Source of the DNA: Arthrobotrys musiformis
Lineage: Eukaryota > Ascomycota > Orbiliomycetes > Orbiliales > Orbiliaceae
NCBI GenBank assembly: GCA_036971715.1
Contig: JAVHJL010000006.1
Span: forward strand, 2,666,001 to 2,730,000
Direction: 5' to 3'
DNA length: 64,000 nucleotides
Shown: piece after piece, positions 33,530 to 45,082 of the stretch
Layout: every line of letters starts with the position of its first letter
Numbering within the stretch: position 1 is the stretch's first letter
The notes under the pieces: generated by a model
What the model was told of the DNA's origin: nothing
The model's database searches: none
The model's input: only the letters and a program-made list of their open reading frames with translations
Translations under genes and position numbers: made by a program

Positions 33530-35950
33530 TTTATATTTGTGGTATCTTGATCTTTGAACTCGATTGACTCTATTGATACTGCGGATTCGATTCAATTCAG
33601 AGGCGATTTAGGACTTGATCAGAGGAGGCGAAGTCGTGCGACTAGGCCAGGCCGTTTGGCTTTACTCTGGGCGGATGAAGCCGAATTAACAGCACAACCG
33701 CAGAGTTCGATATCAAAATATTCTCGAGTGGAGGGTTGGAGATATCGAAGTCTTTCAAGTGGACTTCAAGATGTTTTGTATTCCAACACGCCAAACGGAG
33801 TTAACAAATATAACGGGTAAAATGCCCGAACAAAGAATTCGAAGAGGGTTGGAAGTAAGGTGGATTGAAGCGAAGCAATCTTCCAAGATAGAGTCAAGCT
33901 ACTGGAGATGCATGCCACTACATATATCCCGTTGGGTAGTTCAGCCCAGCCGGGGTCTGAAGAGGGGGTTATGCAGAGGTCTTACCCAGAGCGTTTTCCC
34001 CAGTACGGAGTAAGAGTACTTCGAATCTAGCCTTGCCGGCTGCAGAAAGAGCTTACTCGAATTGGCAGACGGGAAGCCAACAGCTTTTTTTTTGTTTCGA
34101 AGGATCACAGCCCAGAACGTCTCGCTCCCACCCATGCAGACCGGCCTCTGGTCCACAGTGTGCGCTATCGATAAACATGTGAGGGCTAACTATATCTAAT
34201 GTCCGTGAGGGCGCTAAAATGCAATGGGGTTTTTTCCAACCTCAATTGCTTGACCTGGGTGCAATTACTTTGATTTTATCGCTCACTGCAATGCAATACT
34301 CTGCATGGATGCGCATCATATCACCGCTCAAGCTCGAGCTCTTCCAAGCATGTATGGGTGGGAGGATATTACTGCACCGCAAGCCTTGATATACCCTAGC
34401 CAGGTTGGAGCTGCCGTCGACTCCAGGCGGGGGAAAAAATGAGCCGAAATCTCGATCTGATCGGAAAACCCAACCCCCAATCCTTTTTTCGCAGGCAATC
34501 CCAAAAAGAACATCTGCAGTGGGATTGGATGTTGAGAAAACCGAAGTAGGGGAGTATCAAGGGTTCTGATTCAAGCCAATGATATCAGCATCCCGTAATT
34601 GATTCTAAGCGAGAATAGCTGTTAAAAACACCGACGCTGTCTTTTCGGGCTACCCATCCTTCCTTGGTCGCAATCGATGAGATTGAAAAGTACGCAGGCC
34701 GGGGTAAGCAAGCAAGCGGGAACGACCGATGGACCCGATCGCAATACCGAACGGTGCAGCTGGACATCATATCAAGCAACCGTTGAAAAAAGATAAGCTG
34801 AGACCACCTGCTCAGACACTTGACCGACAAGCTTTCTATTTTATAATAGTGACGTAAAATTTCTTGGGCCCTGGGGCAAAATGTGTGAGGCATGTGGCCC
34901 AACGGTCAAACTAGCTTAAACATCAAGCTAGCTAGGAGCATAGCGGCGGACCCTTTTTTGGGGCTTCCAAGGTCGGGAATTCGATGCCCAGGCGAAGGCT
35001 TCGATCGACTAGTGGGTAAGTATTTTGGGAAGGCTACTTTCGCCTTTTCGATGCATCGACGCGATGGCGTGAACCCCGCCCTGGCAATTGTAGAGTTTCG
35101 TTATACGTTAGCTAAGTTGGCTAGTCGCAGGATTATTGGGAGCAGCCCTATGGTGCATGAAATTATTACTTCCCTGGTTGGAGCCGACGCTTGGGAAGCT
35201 AGCTGGTGTGATGCAAGGTTTATGTATGCCCGCAGCTGATCCATGACGATTTTCGTGCTAACTGCAGTACTGCCTCTTAGCTCGAGTCTCTCGTCGACGA
35301 TGGCTGCACGGCGGTGGCACTAAATTTATAGCTAAAGAGTGCTCTAACTCTGGGACATACCTTTTAGTAATACGTTTTATGGCTGTCTTGTATTCGCTGG
35401 AGGAACATTATAACATGTATATACATTCAATACTCCTGTAAAATTAACCTATCAAAGGTATCTGGGTAGTATTTAAATTTGCTTAGATATATAATATAAC
35501 CTGCGCCTGATCTGAAGTGTAGCTGTGATCTAGATGTGAATATAGTGAGCACGTCCATACTTAAGTTTACTACATATGTGGTTCTTGTTTGTGACTTCTG
35601 TGGCTGTAAACCTCAATCACGCTCTTATATCTCTTATATGCGAAAAAGGGTATATTGAATCTACTAGTGCTGGAGGACTGGGTTCTAGAACGGGCGCTAG
35701 CTATGGGACACTATCGTCACGTCCTAAAATTATATTGAAACAAGCGCTATTACGACACTCGCACTGAATAATCTTCGTCAATGTAACACGCTTCCTTCGC
35801 AATTGCGCCGTTTCTTCAAGCACCACAGGCTATTATGTCACATATATTCCTAATATAAGACTACCTAATTTCACTATACATTTTATCCATTACCCACTGA
35901 AGTATACTGACTTACTTACACATATGACCTTATTGACAGATGTATCGATA
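33530..35950. other. intergenic, no supported gene
   Basis: About 2.4 kb. A 115-codon plus-strand frame (34892-35239) has an ATG but no domain and no surrounding splice logic. The remainder is AT-rich. No RNA gene or transposon coding sequence recognised. Confidence 0.4.
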
Positions 35951-38900
35951 CTATCTGCTACCCTGCCCTAGTTTCCTAATGACCTTCCTTGTCAATTTCA
36001 AGAGCTTCTTGTGGTTTGCCCCCCGTCTTTGACCTTCCCAGAAGACTCTTCCTGCGGTCCATTCTATGGCTGTGAGCTCGGGGGGGTTCACGAACTGCAC
36101 TCCCCTTGCTTCTAACCCCCTTATAGCTCTATTAGTCCAAAGAGTAGTCTCCGGATGGCCCCTTCTGAGGGCATGGGAAGCAACCTCTAACCCTACTTCT
36201 CTCCACCGTATCGCCTGGGAGGACTTCCCTAACAATTGAAGCCCCTCTGCGATCTCCCCTAGAACCCTGGCGGATGGTAGCGACTCCTTGATGTTTTGGA
36301 TTTCCCTCATATTGGGCATGGTTTTCCATAGAAACCCTACAGATTCCTTCACCATTCCGACTTCTCTCATGGCTTCACCGACCATCCATATTGCATTGGC
36401 AATCTCTTCCCTCCATTTTAGCCCTTTCGGGACCTTCAAGAGCCCGGCAGCTGCGATCGGTGCTAACTTTCTCGTCCTCTGTTTGTCAACTTTGGCTAAT
36501 TTTCTTATCAACAGCCCGATTGCGTAGACCCCAAGCTGGCTCCAATCTCCGAACTCCGCTCTCATGATCCTATAATGCTCCACTGCTCTCCTCAGCTCCA
36601 TCTTCCTCCTTCCCCTCCCTCCTTCTCTCTCGATCACCCCGTCGTCGACGCAGTCAGACATAATTCCTGCGTTCTCGAAGCCGAGATTCACAAATCCATC
36701 ATATGCAAGGTTTTTCAATTGTATCCCATCTTTCCAACCCCCTTCTATGTTCTCCCACAGATAGCTCTCTCCTAGCAGTTTGATTGCTTCTAGCGTAAAC
36801 CAGTGCTTACTCCCAAACCTCCTACCCAAAAATGGGAGGAAATAAACCATCGCTTGTTCTGTTTTGCTCCACACAGTTATCCAGTAGGCGTCTGAGGTGT
36901 CTTTCATGTAGGATATAATCTTCTTGTGCCGTTGCAACACCCAATTCCAAAGTTTCTTCTCGTATTGGATTTCAGCTTCGGGTGCGTCGGGATCCATGTC
37001 TGCCTTCAGGAGCTGCTTTGTTGCCCGGCAAATATGCTTCGGTAGTAGCTGTTTTTCATTTTCACCCAAGAACTTCTTGCCGTCGCTCTTTTTCGGGGGA
37101 TGCCTGTTAACTTTAAGTCCCCAGTCTGCCCATTCGACTCGATCCCGGAGCCAGTTTTGTAAATGAATACGATATATTTGCTCCATGGCGTCAGAAGCAA
37201 ACCCAATGTCATGGAATTCCTTATCTCCGAATTCGGTTGTTCGAAGGACCTCGGATGGAATTATTTTGGGCTTTGAGCAAACCGTGGGCTCGATTGAAAT
37301 TTTAACTCCAGCCGAAATGTCGTATGCAGCGTTCTGATCGTTATCGATTGTGGATGGTTTATCGGATAATGTAAGGTTGTCAAGCGCAGATGAGATATTG
37401 TCGTCTTTGATGTCCCCAGATCTGTCTTGCACTGCACCCTCTCCCCACTGGTCTTCCTTTTCGTCCTCCTCTCCCCACTCATCCTCCTTCTCTTCATCAT
37501 CACTCCATGCTTCTTCTTCTTCTTCTTCTTCTCCTCCATCCCTCTTACCAGCGGATACTTTAAGCCCTTCTAAAGCGTCTGCGAGGTCTTTATCATCGTT
37601 CTTCTTCTCTTTTTCGGATACTGTAAGGTCCTCTATTGCACTGACCACATCGCTCAAGTCGTCATTCGTAATCTCCTCCAACTTGATCTTGAAAGTATCA
37701 TCGAGGCCATCAGACACAAATTTCTTCTTTTCACCCCCAACGAGGATCTGGTATCGGTCGCTAACTTTAACACCTTTCGAGAGCCTCATTCTAGGTTCGT
37801 AGAAGTACATCTTGCCAGAAACCCTTTGGTAGGTCTCCTGCAACCTCTGTTGCTCAAAGTCAACAGAACGTTGTGAAAAAGCCGGCTGTTGCCATGTGTC
37901 TTCTTCTTCTTCGCCTCCCCAATCACTGCTTCCCTGTTCTTCATTTTTCCAATTTGGTTCGGGGCTATCGTTCCACTTATCAGTTTCTTCTTCTTCTGAC
38001 CAAGCGTCGTCTTCATCAACTTCCATTTGTTCAGGCTGTATGTAAGCCCGTTCGAATTCCCGGCGCCTAGATTCTGCTTCTGCTTCCTCTCGCATTCTGG
38101 CTTGTTGAAGTCGTATCCTTTCTTGTTCCAGTGCAAGGAGTCTGTGCTGCTCAAAGCGCTTTCTGTCAAGCCTCATTTCTTCGTTCCTTCTGCGGAAAGC
38201 TTCTTCTTCATCGGCTTCGGCTTTTTGTCTAGCCCATCTGGTTGCCTCGTTTTCCTTCGGTGCCATCCCACTGAGTACCCTTTCGGCCCTATCAGCCATC
38301 TCAGAGTATCTACTGCTCTTGCTCTCCTTCGCCTTAGAGTAATCCAGCGTTGAGATCTCCGCGAACTCATCTTTGATAAATGGCTCTTTCCTGGGGGTTC
38401 TAGCGCTTGAGCGTCCGCTAGTTCTGCGACGGGACAGGTCTTCTGGTTCGTTCTGAGAGTATTTAGCATCTGGAGGTGGCATGGGAGCTCCAGCTGAAAA
38501 TCCAGGAGGCGCGATTGGAGGAGCAGGTGGTGGGGGTGGGGGTGGTGCTTGAACCTGCGGTGGCGGGGCGAATTGGTCTGCGCGCGCAAATCCGCCAGGC
38601 GCCGGCATATATGGAGCCGACATTGGAGCACCAGCCATGTCCATAGAGCCTCCAGAGGCCACTTGCGGCGGACTTGACTTTTTTGATGACAAGAAGCCGA
38701 GGTTGCCGAGGGAAGAAAAGAAACTTTTGGACTTGGACTGTGGTGGCATTGGGGGCGCTGGGGGCGGGGCGGGAGTTGCTTGCTGCATTGCCGGGGGTGC
38801 TGGTGGCGGGAAGCGTCCACGGCTTGGACGTTTTTGCGCAGCGGGGGCAGGTGGGGGATAAGAGTATGTTTCGCTTATCTACATACAAGGCAATTAGTAT

Positions 38901-40033
38901 CAATATGTTGATATGGGGTGCTATTTGAAAATAATTTACTTACCGGTTGATATTGTACCGGTGGGGCAGGAGGAGGGGCATAGACTTCATTAGATGAAAG
39001 ACTTGGGAAATATCCAGTAGTCATCGAGGATGGGCCTGACATTGCTGGTATTGCTGGCCTGCTTAGTCTATACTCGAGTAGAGGATCAATCTCTGGAGTT
39101 TCAATCGGCCTGCTGATATTGGAATACGCGGATGACATAGATAGTTCCCCAGCGAATCCCAGAGGCGCATACACCGCCTCAGGGGATATATCAGTTGAAT
39201 AACCCAATGTTGTCGGGATAGTGATATTCGAAGCAGATTGCGCGGTTGTCTGCTGGAGAAACAGATCGATAGCCAAATGTGGCGGGGTTGTATACTCTAA
39301 TCCCGTTTCCACAATTGGCGAGTGTACGCTGCCGTGGGATCCCGGCGGCGTATTGCTATGAGTTAGAGAAATATGGTCGCTGTAATTTGGTGAGATTTCG
39401 CGATTGTTGAATAGAACATCCGGGGGCGTTTGACGGAGCCTGGGGCTGCCGGGTATGAGCCCGCCGGGACTGGGAGGCTCCACTATAAATTACTTATTAG
39501 CAGGGGTTCCTTCAATAGATTCGGATTATTAAAAGAAGTGAAAAGAGAACACCCACATGGCTCTGAATTTCCATATCGGCGCATTATTTCCTTGACCTCA
39601 GGAAGATCAATTAAAGTTCCACTTGGGTGATAGAATATCGTCTGATTCTTCCCAGCTCGTCGTCGTTCTTTCACAATTTGGACAATATAGTCTCTTTGCT
39701 TGCGCTTGAGATTTCTTTTCGAGTTCCAGAGTTGAAGCACCTTTTTCAACTGATGCATTCTACCGCATTATTCTTGTCAGATTTTTTGTCAAGTATAAAA
39801 TAGGATAGGACGGGTATATATACTCACTCCACATTGAACCCCCTCTCATGCTTAAGCGCAAATAATATATCTTTCTCCTTGACTTTGGCATGCCGCTGTC
39901 GTAGCACAAAATCCTTGTGCGGCTCCCATTCCTCAATTTTCACATAAGCCCTCTTCTTAAGCGATTTGTCCCCACCATACTGATTCACCTCCAGTGGCTT
40001 CTTCGACGACGTCGATTGCGGTGGTATCCACAT
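35951..40033 (-). CDS. large Clr5-domain protein with Pro-rich, acidic and helical regions
   Basis: I model four exons: 40033-39828, 39759-39557, 39482-38944 and 38878-35951. All three introns keep frame and the product has 1291 residues. Residues about 34-90 form a Clr5-type domain (EEWEPHKDFVLRQRHAKVKE, then GFNV|EMHQLKKVLQLWNSKR across the first splice), named after an S. pombe silencing factor and common in Pezizomycotina. A low-complexity Ser/Pro region follows, then a strongly Pro-rich stretch with many PPAPP and PPPP runs (about 305-430). A charged coiled-coil segment (EEEAFRRRNEEMRLDRKRFEQ) comes next, then acidic repeats EEEEDEWGEEDE-like. The last 400 residues are helical with TPR-like spacing. 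Prediction of one gene rests on in-frame splices. The Clr5 part suggests a nuclear role, which is inference. Confidence 0.75.
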
Positions 40034-41073
40034 TGTACAATTTGTGGCGCGCGATGTGTGCCGTTTGACACATCCAGAATATGCAAGATCTCGGCTTCTT
40101 AAAAAAAAACAGGAACCTGTCGAACAGGGACACTATCTCATTGCATAAACGAGGAAAAGAGACCAATGAAGAAAAAATTTCCGGGTTCCTGGTAAAACCG
40201 TTTACGGCTTCCCGTGAGCTTGCGCACGATCTGTCGTTAACCCTTGGTCCGCCGAGCTACGGTGGGTTGTGGAATGTGGGTTTTTGGGATTTGGGCGTTC
40301 AAGAAGTATGTTTGATCGAAGGGAAGTCTACTTTTTGTACAGCAACTGTCGCAGGGCTATTGCGAGCCTTCGGGTGGTGGTGGTGCCACGAGAGCAAGAA
40401 TTTCTGCGGTTTTGGGTGCGGGGTCAATGGATGGTGTGAAGGGAGTTCATGTCACAAAACTGATTTGATCGAGCCAGCTCAGCTTCGAGTAACTCGCGCG
40501 AATCTTCGAAAGTAAGCCGGACGCCAGAACAGACGGGAATAGTAGAGCCGAATGGCTGACCATGTTGATGCTATTTCCGCTGCAAACTAGCTCCGTCAAC
40601 CGTCGACTACAGATGCGGGGCCTCTTCCGAGCTAGTTCGAGACGAGGTTTAGTGCCTGTGATGATTGCCATTTTGGTCCAACACGAAAAGTACCACAAGT
40701 TGACAGTTCGAACCATGATGATTAGTTTAGAGCGATAGGAAGTACACAAAGTCGGCGGGTCGTCTGGCTTGCGCGCGCATGCCAGAATTCGCGAAAGGGT
40801 GCGGAATCGAGAAGGCCTTGACGACATAAAGTTAAGATAGATCGTTATCTGTGGGGTCTTTTGGAAATCAAGACACCAATGCGATTATCGAGGCTCAATA
40901 AGTACAAAATCTCCATTCTTCGATAAGGTCGGCGGATCTTAGCGAACCCAGTGACGAGATCGGGATAAGCCGCAAAATATTACAAATATATTACAGGAAA
41001 TAGTGTGGAAATTATTATAGCCGTTCTGATATCCATTGACAGCCGGCAAGCTATGATATCGATAGGTACAGAA
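40034..41073. other. intergenic, no supported gene
   Basis: About 1 kb between the Clr5 gene start and the spherulin-4 gene end. A Cys/Trp-rich plus-strand frame (40081-40515) has an ATG, but no signal peptide or known domain, so it is not called. Confidence 0.4.
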
Positions 41074-41961
41074 CTAGTCTTCTTGTAAAGCAGCCTCATT
41101 GGCCCTGTCCATCTCGGTCACAAAGTCCTCCCAGTGTTCTGAATATTGACTGTAGTCACCTTCACCTTTGCTAGGGTCGCAAGTCGTCACATAAACTTCG
41201 CCAATCCCCTTCTCTACCAACATCTGGACCAGTTCCCCTTGTTTTCTGCTGCTTCCATCGAAACTATGAATTAAAACGGTTTGCCTATCAATCGCCACCC
41301 CGGGGCTCATCTTTTTATCTGACGAAGTAAATAAAGTATCCGGGAATATCATCGTCTTAAACGATGCCTCGTAGGATACAATGCTGTCCGCAAAGTCATA
41401 GAAAGCCTTGGAAACAATCTTGCCCGGATTTGAAACAAAGTACCCCTGCAGCCCCACTTCCTGGAATGCTCGTTTCGTATGAGCATGCAATGTTTTCATG
41501 TACTCCAGGTTTATTTTCCCATCTCCGAGTTCACCAGGTGCTTCATCGACGAATATTCCGTCGACGTGGATATCCAAATCGGTATATGCAGTCCAAGCCG
41601 CATACCTCTCCACCTCTGCTACCACCTGTGTTAAATCTCTTGTCCCGTATGTGGTATGCACATAGCCTATCAGCGTTACATTCTTGTACACGTTGAGTTT
41701 TGCGATCGCATCTGTGTATTCTGCGTCCGGAAATTTATCCGGGCCGGGGCCGGAGTTGGGGTTTATGACGAAAGTAAAATGCTGCCTTGGGTGTTTGGAG
41801 ACTGCTGTGAAGACTCGATCCCAGCAGCCTGGATCTGGGTAGATGTAAAGAGGGAAGAGGATAGATGCCCCATTACTATTAGAGGGTTTTGATGGCTTCA
41901 GCTTGCGTCTGCTGGTACAGCAACCGAATGGAGCTCCGAGTATTTGCACTATACTATCCAT
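41074..41961 (-). CDS. sph3: spherulin-4 family glycoside hydrolase (GH135, Sph3-like)
   Basis: Intronless, 295 residues. Spherulin-4 proteins include Sph3 of Aspergillus, a GH135 endo-alpha-1,4-N-acetylgalactosaminidase needed for galactosaminogalactan (GAG) production. Family blocks are clear: ILFPLYIYPDPGCWDRV, HFTFVINPNSGPG, VTLIGYVHTTYGTRDL and DGIFVDEAPGEL. The Asp139-Glu140 pair and Glu198 (SIVSYEASFKTM) sit where the family's catalytic acidic residues are expected. There is no obvious signal peptide or transmembrane helix. The N-terminus instead has GCC at residues 13-15, a possible lipidation site, followed by a basic stretch. It lies next to the epimerase and the giant glycosyltransferase, which fits the GAG gene set. 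Assignment to the orthologue is by motif and context. Confidence 0.87.
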   Translation of the reverse strand: MDSIVQILGAPFGCCTSRRKLKPSKPSNSNGASILFPLYIYPDPGCWDRVFTAVSKHPRQHFTFVINPNSGPGPDKFPDAEYTDAIAKLNVYKNVTLIGYVHTTYGTRDLTQVVAEVERYAAWTAYTDLDIHVDGIFVDEAPGELGDGKINLEYMKTLHAHTKRAFQEVGLQGYFVSNPGKIVSKAFYDFADSIVSYEASFKTMIFPDTLFTSSDKKMSPGVAIDRQTVLIHSFDGSSRKQGELVQMLVEKGIGEVYVTTCDPSKGEGDYSQYSEHWEDFVTEMDRANEAALQED

Positions 41962-43174
41962 TATAATTCCACGGATTCGATAGTGAAGGTAAAAGAAGAT
42001 GCGGGGTATCTAGCGTATTGAAACTAAGTGACTAGCAGTTGCTCGTCTACGTATACGTTACGACCAATTTTCCTGAATTGGTCGAGGGCTTCTAGGCAGA
42101 TATATACCCGTGAGGGGAGAAATGCCTTTGAGCAACGGATACCGGGCGAGTGACGAGGGATAGTTCGATATTGTAGAAAATTACTAAGACTCCGCACCCG
42201 GTGGCAACCGTCGATGGCATGTAGCTACCTTATCGTGCCTTTCCGGAGTTATACCTATTGAAACTAGATCAGGAACAGTTTTTTGTTCAAGACGGACCGA
42301 GCGGCGTGCCATGTACCTTTGACGTCGACACGACGAAATGTTGGGAAAAAGTCGTGTTGGATAACATGGCCGCAAACGGATACGTGAGATATTTGAATGT
42401 TCGCGGGTTTTCGTTTGTGGAAACACAGCATTACACAGGAATGTGGGGGTGTTAGTCTAACCATGTTCTCCAGCGTTAGGTAAACGTCTCGAACGCGACA
42501 AATGATGATCATAGGTTTGGTCCTTATGCGCTGGCATGTGTAACTGATGTTGAAATTTAGCGTTTGGATAGCTCGTGGCGTTGAATCCACGGGGGTTTTA
42601 ATTGTACGACGTTACAAGAGCCAAAGCTTAAAATTACAGCGTGCACGCGTGAACAGAGCTAGATTCCAGAATAGCCTCCTACAAAGTGGGTACATTAACC
42701 ATAGATCACGTTGGAGAAGATTTACTGTCTACTTGACAATTGGCATGTTAAGATCCAAACTTGAGGATATATTGATATTTCAACTGGGCGCACCATGTGG
42801 TCATGACATATATATAATTATAACTGTAGCCAATTATCAATACAACTCCCAGTATAATATTATAGAACGCAACCTTCGAGCCAATTGAAACAAAGGTAAC
42901 TTGATAAAATGAAAGTAAAAAACAGTTAAAATATCGTAGTTTAGAACAGCGGGGTATACGAGAAATGATGAGGTAGCAATAGTATACATTGGTTTCTTTG
43001 TCCTTTTGGAACCCCGTTAGATACGTTATGTAGTCCTAGGTATATATTGACTGATGCCGGATATATATGCGCGAGGCATTTGTAGAGGTGACCGGTATAA
43101 AATTGACCCGCGATTGACCTTGGTGGGAGCTAGCCAAAATGGGATTATATCCCGGATCCCGAGTTAAGCGGTAG
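41962..43174. other. intergenic between sph3-like and epimerase genes
   Basis: About 1.2 kb between two minus-strand genes, holding the sph3-like promoter and the epimerase 3' end. A 65-codon plus-strand frame at 42258 begins with TTG, not ATG, and is not called. Nothing else supported. Confidence 0.4.
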
Positions 43175-45082
43175 TTAATGCGCGTTCTGGACCTGGGACT
43201 TTGGTTGGAAGTTCCCTCCGAAGCCCCATTTTTCAGCGAATGGCGACTTGTTATTAAACGGCGCGTTTGAGGGGAGTTGCTGCCCTTGATCATTCTTGAA
43301 TGGACTATTCCAACCGAAGCTTCCATTCCTGCTTCCTTGGCTGCTTTCATTCTCCTCATCTTCTTCATCTTCCTCTAACAAGTTGCCAAGATGTGGAACG
43401 GCAACACTGGCCTTTCTCATTACATTCTTGTACTTGCTGTCGTCGATAGTCATTACACTTAGTCTCCTAATGAAATTGCCAAAGTCTGCTGAGCTTCTAG
43501 CGGAGCCTGTATCAGCGCTGGCTTCGGCACTTTCATCCTCTTCCTCAACGGTTTCCATGATCTGACGGACAGCATCTGGATCTACCTGCGCCATCATAGA
43601 GAGGCGGCGGAGACGTTCATAGCCCTGAGGGTTGTCAACAGCCCATTGGTAAACGTCACGGCACATATCTTGAAGGCCGAACTCAGCGTACCAGCCGAGC
43701 TCGGAAGAAGCCTTGCTAACATCTGCGGTAACGGTACCCAAGTCTCCTGTACGGGCATCGCTAAGGACAAATGGGATATCATTTCCGCAAACATTGGAGA
43801 AAGCCTTGAGGATGTCGAGGACAGAGTGTCCCGTGCCTGTTCCCAAATTGTAGCATCGGTAGTTGGTGCGTTGAACCGAGAAGCCGGTGCCACGAACACT
43901 GCTCTTGCTGCTGATACTGGCCTTGGAAAGCCTCCTTGCAAAAGTTGGGCTGATTGGGGAGGTGATTTCATCTTCTAGAGGTGGTGCTGTCGCACTTGCT
44001 CTGATCGGGGTAAGTTTTCGCAGAGCCGCCAAGTGGCCACGGGCAAGATCCAAAACATGAATATAATCACGAACGCCGGTTCCATCTGGGGTGTCGTAGT
44101 TGGAACCGTAAACATGGACTTTGCTACGGCGGCGTTGGAATGCTTGCATGACGACTGGGATAATATTATTGGGCGTTCCTCGTGGATCTTCACCAATGAG
44201 ACCACTTGGGTGGGAGCCCGTTGGGTTGAAGTAACGAAGGGCAATGACTTGCATCTCAGGGTCCGCGACACTAGTATCGTTGAGGATTTCCTCGTCCATC
44301 CATTTTGAACGGCCATAAGGGTTGGTAAGGAGGCCGCCACCAGTACCTCCACCGCCAACTTGAACTGAGTCTTCACGAATATTCGTCTCTTTGCCCTTGC
44401 CGTAGACAACGGCGCTACTTGAGAATACAATATTCTTTACGTTGTACTCCTTCATTAACTCGAGGAGGTTAAGCAACCCACCGACGTTTGTTCGGTAGTA
44501 GTTGAGCGGTTGAGAGACCGATTCTCCGACAGACTTCAAGGCTGCGAAATGGATGACATCGTTGACCTTGATCGAGGTTGGTCTCTCTGCTGGGAGCTGA
44601 GATTGAGTTGACGACGCAGTAAACTCTTGGCATTTGAAATGTTGCTTGACAGCGAGCGCTCCGATGTCCTTTGGCACCGATTTGGCGATTTTCTTTTCAT
44701 TCTTCATGATTTTCCCCTCTGCGAACTTGATCAAAGGCTTCCTCTCGGTGGCTGCGGGCTCGTCGGCTTTCCACGTTTCAAAGACGCCTTGCATGGCTTC
44801 TTTGTCGGTGATGTCGACTTCATGGAAAAACAGAGGAGGGACCTCTGAGGCGGATCGGCCTCTCTTGGTGTAGTCCTGCTGGACGATCCAATGAACTCTG
44901 ACCAGGGCCTCCCAATGACTGTTCGAAAGGTTGTCTATGACAACAACTGCGTATCCTGCAACGAGGAGTTCTAAGACAGTGTGTGAACCGATATAGCCGG
45001 AACCACCCGTAACTAGAATAATATTGAACCCCAGGGCCTTTTGGCGGGCCTGAGTAATAGCTTCTTCCTCGCGGCTAGGCAT
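43175..45082 (-). CDS. uge3: UDP-glucose 4-epimerase with large insertions (Uge3/Gal10-like)
   Basis: Intronless, 635 residues from the ATG at 45082. The enzyme interconverts UDP-glucose and UDP-galactose; Uge3-type enzymes also act on UDP-GlcNAc/UDP-GalNAc. The NAD-binding motif GGSGYIGS is at residues 26-33. The catalytic Ser is in FSSSAVVYG (about 220-228) and Tyr-x3-Lys is Y256/K260 (NPYGRSKW). RYFNPTGSHPSGLIGEDP and GTGVRDYIHVLDLA are standard. Three additions are unusual: a Lys-rich insert about residues 105-172, a Ser-rich insert about 361-406 between KLTPI and YRCYNLG, and a 145-residue acidic/Ser-rich tail after VDNPQGYERL. The gene is divergent from the giant glycosyltransferase. 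Whether this is the GAG-specific or the housekeeping epimerase cannot be decided here. Confidence 0.88.
   Translation of the reverse strand: MPSREEEAITQARQKALGFNIILVTGGSGYIGSHTVLELLVAGYAVVVIDNLSNSHWEALVRVHWIVQQDYTKRGRSASEVPPLFFHEVDITDKEAMQGVFETWKADEPAATERKPLIKFAEGKIMKNEKKIAKSVPKDIGALAVKQHFKCQEFTASSTQSQLPAERPTSIKVNDVIHFAALKSVGESVSQPLNYYRTNVGGLLNLLELMKEYNVKNIVFSSSAVVYGKGKETNIREDSVQVGGGGTGGGLLTNPYGRSKWMDEEILNDTSVADPEMQVIALRYFNPTGSHPSGLIGEDPRGTPNNIIPVVMQAFQRRRSKVHVYGSNYDTPDGTGVRDYIHVLDLARGHLAALRKLTPIRASATAPPLEDEITSPISPTFARRLSKASISSKSSVRGTGFSVQRTNYRCYNLGTGTGHSVLDILKAFSNVCGNDIPFVLSDARTGDLGTVTADVSKASSELGWYAEFGLQDMCRDVYQWAVDNPQGYERLRRLSMMAQVDPDAVRQIMETVEEEDESAEASADTGSARSSADFGNFIRRLSVMTIDDSKYKNVMRKASVAVPHLGNLLEEDEEDEENESSQGSRNGSFGWNSPFKNDQGQQLPSNAPFNNKSPFAEKWGFGGNFQPKSQVQNAH

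Noticed and set aside
34892..35239. 115-codon plus-strand frame
   Set aside because: No recognisable domain and no upstream or downstream splice continuation; likely a chance open frame.
40081..40515. Cys/Trp-rich 144-codon plus-strand frame upstream of the Clr5 gene
   Set aside because: No signal peptide, composition unlike neighbours, and it sits in the promoter of a well-supported gene.
42258..42455. 65-codon plus-strand frame between the sph3-like and epimerase genes
   Set aside because: It starts with TTG rather than ATG and matches no known small protein.
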